This document shows, piece by piece, positions 58,252 through 64,000 of a stretch of 64,000 bases of DNA; positions within the stretch are counted from its first letter, which is position 1; the number at the start of each line of letters is the position of its first letter. Source of the DNA: Reticulitermes speratus (taxonomy: Eukaryota; Arthropoda; Insecta; Blattodea; Rhinotermitidae); assembly GCA_021186555.1 (NCBI GenBank), contig JAJKFL010000006.1, forward strand, positions 46,758,138-46,822,137. Reading direction: 5' to 3'. Below the pieces are notes generated by a model. That model searched no databases. It saw only the letters and a program-made list of their open reading frames with translations, and was not told the origin of the DNA. The translations under genes and the position numbers were made by a program.

Positions 58252-58263
58252 GATCATTACGTA

Positions 58264-58731
58264 TGTTATCTGACAAATAGCGTTTGTCAATTTGCGCTGC
58301 TATATCTGTACACGTGGCAGCTGTAATCACGTGACAAGTATAAGAAACGTGAGGTCACGTGACACTCACACTGTCACTCACACTGACGCCACTCTTCCTC
58401 ATTTTGTCACGTTTAATTTGTACTTGTCTGGCACGTGGTGAGAACCGCGCTGAACGTCATTATGCGAAACGACAGGGACTTTATGGAACTAATCCGCGTG
58501 TCATCTTTACAGTACTGTACTTGATATGTACATGTTAGCAACGTCATGTTGTTATGTGGTACAGCCGACACAGCGCCATGTTTCCTGTGCAGACGGAAGC
58601 AGATATAGATGTCGCTGTGCCGGTGTGACGTCACGGCAAGCGCTGTAATGTTTCCTGCCTCAAACTGACCATCACAGCGGTCATTTCCCGTCGTGCATAG
58701 CGCTTTAACGAAAGATACACAATTGGCCGGT
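58264..58731. other. Unique stretch, no gene seen
   Basis: CACGTG occurs several times (58310-58365, 58430). A minus-strand frame at 58413-58922 is open mainly because its upstream part is the following array. No gene. Confidence 0.5.
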
Positions 58732-60188
58732 CTCAGTGCATAGTGTTGCTGTCCGCAGTGCTTGCTAGTCGCCACACACTGTCGACTGTCCACTGGCAGT
58801 CTCAGTGCATTGTGTTGCTGTCCGCAGTGCTTGCTAGTCGCCACCCCTGTCCACTGTCCACTATCCGGACTCAGTGCATAGTGTTGCTGTCCGCAGTGCT
58901 TGCTAGTCGCCACACTGTCCACTGTCCACTGGCCGGTCTCAGTGCATAGTGTTGCTATCCGCAGTGCTTGCTAGTCGCCACACTGACGACTGGCCGGTCT
59001 CAGTGCATAGTGTTGCTCCCGCAGTGCTTGCTAGTCGCCACACTGTCCACTGTCCACTCTCAGTGCATAGTGTTGCTATCCGCAGTGCTTTGCTAGTCGC
59101 CACACACTGTCCACTGTCCACTCTCAGTGCATAGTGTTGCTCCCGCAGTGCTTGCTAGTCGCCACACACTGTCCACTGTCCACTCTCAGTGCATAGTGTT
59201 GCTCCCTCAGTGCTTGCTAGTCGCCACACACTGTCCACTGTCCACTCTCAGTGCATAGTGTTGCTATCCGCAGTGCTTGCTAGTCGCCACACACTGTCCA
59301 CTGTCCACTCTCAGTGCATAGTGTTGCTATCCGCAGTGCTTGCTAGTCGCCACACACTGTCCACTGTCCACTCTCAGTGCATAGTGTTGCTACGCAGTGC
59401 TTGCTAGTCGCCACACACTGTCCACTGTCCACTCTCAGTGCATAGTGTTGCTATCCGCAGTGCTTGCTAGTCGCCACACACTGTCCACTGTCCACTGTAA
59501 ACTCTCAGTGCATAGTGTTGCTATCCGCAGTGCTTGCTAGTCGCCACACACACTGTCCACTCTCAGTGCATAGTGTTGCTATCCGCAGTGCTTGCTAGTC
59601 GCCACACACTGTCCACTCTCCACTCTCAGTGCATAGTGTTGCTATCCGCAGTGCTTGCTAGTCGCCACACACTGTCCACTGTCCACTCTCAGTGCATAGT
59701 GTTGCTATCCGCAGTGCTCGCTAGTCGCCACACACTGTCCACTGTCCACTCTCAGTGCATAGTGTTGCTATCCGCAGTGCTCGCTAGTCGCCACACACTG
59801 TCCACTGTCCACTCTCAGTGCATAGTGTTGCTATCCGCAGTGCTTGCTAGTCGCCACACACTGTCCACTGTCCACTCTCAGTGCATAGTGTTGCTATCCG
59901 CAGTGCTTGCTAGTCGCCACACACTGTCCACTGTCCACTCTCAGTGCATAGTGTTGCTATCCGCAGTGCTCGCTAGTCGCCACACACTTTCCACTGTCCA
60001 CTCTCAGTGCATAGTGTTGCTATCCGCAGTGCTTGCTAGTCGCCACACACTGTCCACCGTTCACTCTCAGTGCATAGTGTTGCTATCCGCAGTGCTCGCT
60101 AGTCGCCACACACTGTCCACTGTCCACTCTCAGTGCATAGTGTTGCTATCCGCAGTGCTCGCTAGTCGCCACACACTGTCCACGGTCC
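58732..60188. repeat. 63-bp minisatellite, ~23 copies
   Basis: The unit is 63 bp (CTCAGTGCATAGTGTTGCTA, TCCGCAGTGCTTGCTAGTCG, CCACACACTGTCCACTG, TCCACT). Sixty-three bp is 21 codons, which produces a 232-codon plus-strand frame (59534-60232) of 21-residue repeats, not a protein by my reading. The first five units are divergent (GGCCGGTCTCAG, deletions), the later ones nearly identical. Confidence 0.93.
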
Positions 60189-60405
60189 AGCCTAAAGAAT
60201 ATTCTTCACCTCTCCGTGTTGCATCTCGCTAATTTCTGCAGCTTGTCAGTATCTAGTTACCTCAGTCAGACATTCAATCACAGGTACGCACTGTATAGTA
60301 TTGTTGCATACGGTGATTATTTTATCGGGCAAATATCGGTACTAACCACTTCCTGTCTGCTCGTTTATTGTATTGTTGTAGCCTACTCAAACGAGCTGTA
60401 CACGT

Positions 60406-60954
60406 GAAATTAAATACAGAATTGCCATGGCAAAAGCAGCATTCAACAAGAAGAAGAATCTTTTCACCAGCAAACTGGACTTAAATTTAAGTAAGAAACT
60501 AGTAAAGTGCTACATTTGGAGCGTAGCTTTGTGTGGTGCTGAAACGTGGACACTTGGGAAAGTAGATCGGAAGTATCTGGAAAGTTTTGATATGTGGTGC
60601 TGGAGAAGAATGGAGAAGATCAGTTGGACCGATCGTGTGAGAAATGAAGAAGTATTACATAGAGTGAAGGAGGAGAGGAATATCGTACATACAATAAAAA
60701 GAAGAAAGGCTAACTGGATTGGTCACATCTTGCGTAGAAACTGCCTTCTGAAACATGTGATTGAAGGAAAGTTAGAGGGAAGGATAGAAATGACGGGAAG
60801 ACGAAGGAGAAGACGTAAGCAGCTACTGGATGACCTTAAGGAAAAGAGAAGATACTGGAAATTGAAAGAGGAAGCACTAGATCGCACTGTGTGGAGAACT
60901 CGCCTTTGGAAGCGGCTACGGACCTGTCTTAAGACAGACTGCAGAATGAATTAA
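60406..60954 (+). pseudogene. LINE reverse transcriptase C-terminal domain (open fragment)
   Basis: This is the most protein-like open frame in the window: 175 codons from ATG 60427, with homology already starting in frame at 60406 (EIKYRIA). It is the part downstream of the RT catalytic domain in non-LTR retrotransposons. From the ATG: AKAAFNKKKNLF (2-13); CYIWSVALCGAETWTLGKVD (28-47), where LCGAETWTL is the hallmark; FDMWCWRRMEKISWTDRVRN (54-73); RRKANWIGHILRRN (92-105), the W.GH box; a basic run RRRRRR (125-130); KQLLDDLKE (131-139); and a natural stop. No RT motifs A-C and no endonuclease are present, so it is 5'-truncated. The lack of stops suggests a young insertion. The family differs from the RTE-like pieces elsewhere in the window. 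No host function is proposed. Confidence 0.88.
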
Positions 60955-61069
60955 CTCAACGCCCACAGCGCAGCGGATTACCGACCTAGGTGACAAACGA
61001 TAGTTGCAAGATAAAATGATGATACTGCATAACAAGTACTGTATGCTTGTTGCACACGATGCCATTATT
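60955..61069. other. Short spacer, possible LINE 3' UTR
   Basis: Follows the LINE stop codon. ACCGACCTAGGTGACAAACG and ATAAAATGATGATACTGC may be 3' UTR. No poly-A or microsatellite tail before the array. Confidence 0.4.
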
Positions 61070-64000
61070 AAGTTATAAGTACTGTGCAAGTGTTGAGCAC
61101 AGTGTACATCGTGTCTGTATGTACTGCACTGTACCTGTGTTGAACACAGTGTACATCTTGTCTGTATGTACTGCACTGTAACTGTGTTGAACACAGTGTA
61201 CATCTTGTCTGTATGTACTGCACTGTACCTGTGTTGAACACAGTGTACATCTTGTCTGTATGTACTGCACTGTACCTGTGTTGAACACAGTGTACATCTT
61301 GTCTGTATGTACTGCACTGTACCTGTGTTGAACACAGTGTACATCTTGTCTGTATGTACTGCACTGTACCTGTGTTGAACACAGTGTACATCTTGTCTGT
61401 ATGTACTGCACTGTACCTGTGTTGAACACAGTGTACATCTTGTCTGTATGTACTGCACTGTACCTGTGTTGAACACACTGTACATCGTGTCTGTATGTAC
61501 TGCACTGTACCTGTGTTGAACACAGTGTACATCGTGTCTGTATGTACTGCACTGTACCTGTGTTGAACACAGTGTACATCGTGTCTGTATGTACTGCACT
61601 GTACTGTGTTGAACACAGTGTACATCGTGTCTGTATGTACTGCACTGTACCTGTGTTGAACACAGTGTACATCGTGTCTGTATGCACTGTACCTGTGTTG
61701 AACACAGTGTACATCTTGTCTGTATGTACTGCACTGTACTGTGTTGAACACAGTGTACATCGTGTCTGTATGCACTGTACCTGTGTTGAACACAGTGTAC
61801 ATCGTGTCTGTATGTACTGCACTGTACTGTGTTGAACACAGTGTACATCGTGTCTGTATGCACTGTACCTGTGTTGAACACAGTGTACATCTTGTCTGTA
61901 TGTACTGCACTGTACCTGTGTTGAACACAGTGTACATCTTGTCTGTATGTACTGCACTGTACCTGTGTTGAACACAGTGTACATCTTGTCTGTATGTACT
62001 GCACTGTACCTGTGTTGAACACTGAAAATCTTGTCTATATGTACTGCACTGTACCTGTGTTGAACACAGTGTACATCTTGTCTGTATGTACTGCACTGTA
62101 CCTGTGTTGAACACAGTGTACATCTTGTCTGTATGTACTGCACTGTACCTGTGTTGAACACAGTGTACATCTTGTCTGTATGTACTGCACTGTACCTGTG
62201 TTGAACACAGTGTACATCTTGTCTGTATGTACTGCACTGTACCTGTGTTGAACACAGTGTACATCTTGTCTGTATGTACTGCACTGTACCTGTGTTGAAC
62301 ACAGTGTACATCTTGTCTGTATGTACTGCACTGTACCTGTGTTGAACACAGTGTACATCTTGTCTGTATGTACTGCACTGTACCTGTGTTGAACACAGTG
62401 TACATCGTGTCTGTAGGTACTGCACTGTACTGTGTTGAACACTGTACATCGTGTCTGTATGTACTGCACTGTACTGTGTTGAACACTGTACATCGTGTCT
62501 GTATGTACTGCACTGTACTGTGTTGAACACTGTGTACATCTTGTCTGTATGTACTGCACTGTACCTGTGTTGAACACAGTGTACATCTTGTCTGTATGTA
62601 CTGCACTGTACCTGTGTTGAACACAGTGTACATCTTGTCTGTATGTACTGCACTGTACCTGTGTTGAACACAGTGTACATCTTGTCTGTAATGTACATGC
62701 ACTGTACCTGTGTTGAACACAGTGTACATCTTGTCTGTATGTACTGCACTGTACCTGTGTTGAACACAGTGTACATCGTGTCTGTAGGTACTGCACTGTA
62801 CTGTGTTGAACACTGTACATCGTGTCTGTATGTACTGCACTGTACTGTGTTGAACACTGTACATCGTGTCTGTATGTACTGCACTGTACTGTGTTGAACA
62901 CTGTACATCGTGTCTGTATGTACTGCACTGTACTGTGTTGAACACAGTGTACATCGTGTCTGTATGTACTGCACTGTACTGTGTTGAACACAGTGTACAT
63001 CGTGTCTGTATGTACTGCACTGTACTGTGTTGAACACAGTGTACATCGTGTCTGTATGTACTGCACTGTACTGTGTTGAACACTGTACATCGTGTCTGTA
63101 TGTACTGCACTGTACTGTGTTGAACACAGTGTACATCGTGTCTGTATGTACTGCACTGTACTGTGTTGAACACAGTGTACATCGTGTCTGTATGTACTGT
63201 CACTGTACTGTGTTGAACACTGTACATGTGTCTGTATGTACTGCACTGTACCTGTGTTGAACACTGTACATCTTGTCTATATGTACTGCACTGTACTGTG
63301 TTGAACACTGTACATCGTGTCTGTATGTACTGCACTGTACCTGTGTTGAACACAGTGTACATCGTGTGTGTATGTACTGCACTGTACTGTGTTGAACACT
63401 GTACATCGTGTCTGTATGTACTGCACTGTACCTGTGTTGATCACAGTGTACATCGTGTCTGTATGTACTGCACTGTACTGTGTTGAACACAGTGTACATC
63501 GTGTCTGTATGTACTGCACTGTACTGTGTTGAACACAGTGTACATCGTTTCTGTATGTACTGCACTGTACCTGTGTTGAACACAGTACATCTTGTCTATA
63601 TGTACTGCACTGTACTGTGTTGAACACTGTACATCGTGTCTGTATGTACTGCACTGTAACCTGTGTTGAACACAGTGTACATCGTTGTGTATGTACTGCA
63701 CTGTACTGTGTTGAACACTGTACATCGTGTCTGTATGTACTGCACTGTACCTGTGTTGATCACAGTGTACATCGTGTCTGTATGTACTGCACTGTACTGT
63801 GTTGAACACTGTACATCGTGTCTGTATGTACTGCACTGTACTGTGTTGAACACAGTGTACATCGTGTCTGTATGTACTGCACTGTACATGTGTTGAACAC
63901 AGTGTACATCGTGTCTGTATGTACTGCACTGTACTGTGTTGAACACAGTGTACATCGTGTCTGTATGTACTACACTGTACTGTGTTGAACACAGTGTACA
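61070..64000. repeat. 47-bp minisatellite, ~63 copies, continues past the window
   Basis: The full unit is 47 bp (GTGTTGAACACAGTGTACAT, CTTGTCTGTATGTACTGCAC, TGTACCT). CATCTTG recurs at 61201 and 61248. Shorter types lack a C (GTACTGTG), two bases (GAACACTGTACATC) or TGTAC (TATGCACTG) and are grouped: long CTTG units at 61130-61470 and 61880-62390, CGTG/short units at 62400-62530 and after 62790. GTGTTGAACAC and GTACTGCACTGTAC give each unit self-complementary stretches. Minus-strand frames up to 764 codons are repeat artefacts. Confidence 0.94.

Noticed and set aside
59534..60232. 232-codon frame with 21-residue repeats as a secreted or antifreeze-like repeat protein
   Set aside because: The 63-bp unit is simply a multiple of 3. 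There is no signal peptide and the frame starts inside the array.
61068..63362. 764-codon minus-strand frame
   Set aside because: A 47-bp repeat read through rotating frames; several overlapping registers are equally open.

Overview
This is a eukaryotic, intergenic-type window with no intact host gene, no rRNA or tRNA gene, no CRISPR array and no prokaryotic operon that I can support. It is dominated by tandem repeats: about 33 arrays with units from 6 to 114 bp cover roughly 40 kb of the 64 kb by my hand-set boundaries. The rest is short unique sequence littered with transposon remains: pieces of non-LTR retrotransposons (LINEs), tRNA-derived SINEs, foldback/MITE-like elements and one hAT-type MITE. 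The LINE and SINE families look like those I associate with cockroach and termite genomes (Blattodea, most like Periplaneta). That assignment is inference from recalled family resemblance, not from a search.

Layout. 0-5 kb: two inverted-facing copies of a dispersed element carrying a 114-bp minisatellite, with LINE 3' ends between them. 5.4-12.3 kb: arrays of 32 bp (96-bp higher-order), 57 bp, 30 bp and 32 bp, then a SINE. 12.8-15.6 kb: a 50-bp array, retroelement pieces, and a reverse-transcriptase (RT) pseudogene split by a 40-bp array grown from its own YAD motif. 16.3-19.9 kb: more 114-bp element. 21.0-28.3 kb: arrays of 21-23, 20, 44, 31 and 67 bp. 28.4-29.0 kb: a 90-bp array made of a transposon core. 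29.7-33.3 kb: a short 114-bp array and a 2.2-kb 53-bp array. 33.3-36.9 kb: a LINE deletion derivative holding a SINE with a perfect target-site duplication, foldbacks, a hAT MITE, an 80-bp array and a dispersed repeat. 36.9-39.1 kb: a second RT pseudogene split by another 40-bp array. 40.4-45.6 kb: a 5.2-kb array of 29-31 bp units. 46-48.7 kb: an RT fragment beside a 75-77 bp array, then a 114-bp element. 49.4-58.3 kb: arrays of 19, 42 and 6 bp, two near-palindromic foldback elements and two SINEs. 58.7-64 kb: a 63-bp array, a LINE RT C-terminus that is the longest plausible real coding remnant, and a 47-bp array running off the window.

How the parts relate. The strongest theme is transposon sequence turning into minisatellite. 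Two arrays arose inside the RT gene of the same LINE-like family at different codons; a third adjoins an RT fragment of that family; a fourth consists of a CGAAACGTC-family element core; and the commonest array (114 bp) is internal to a dispersed element with a conserved head and tail. The very long open reading frames are by-products of stop-free repeat units and are not proposed as proteins.
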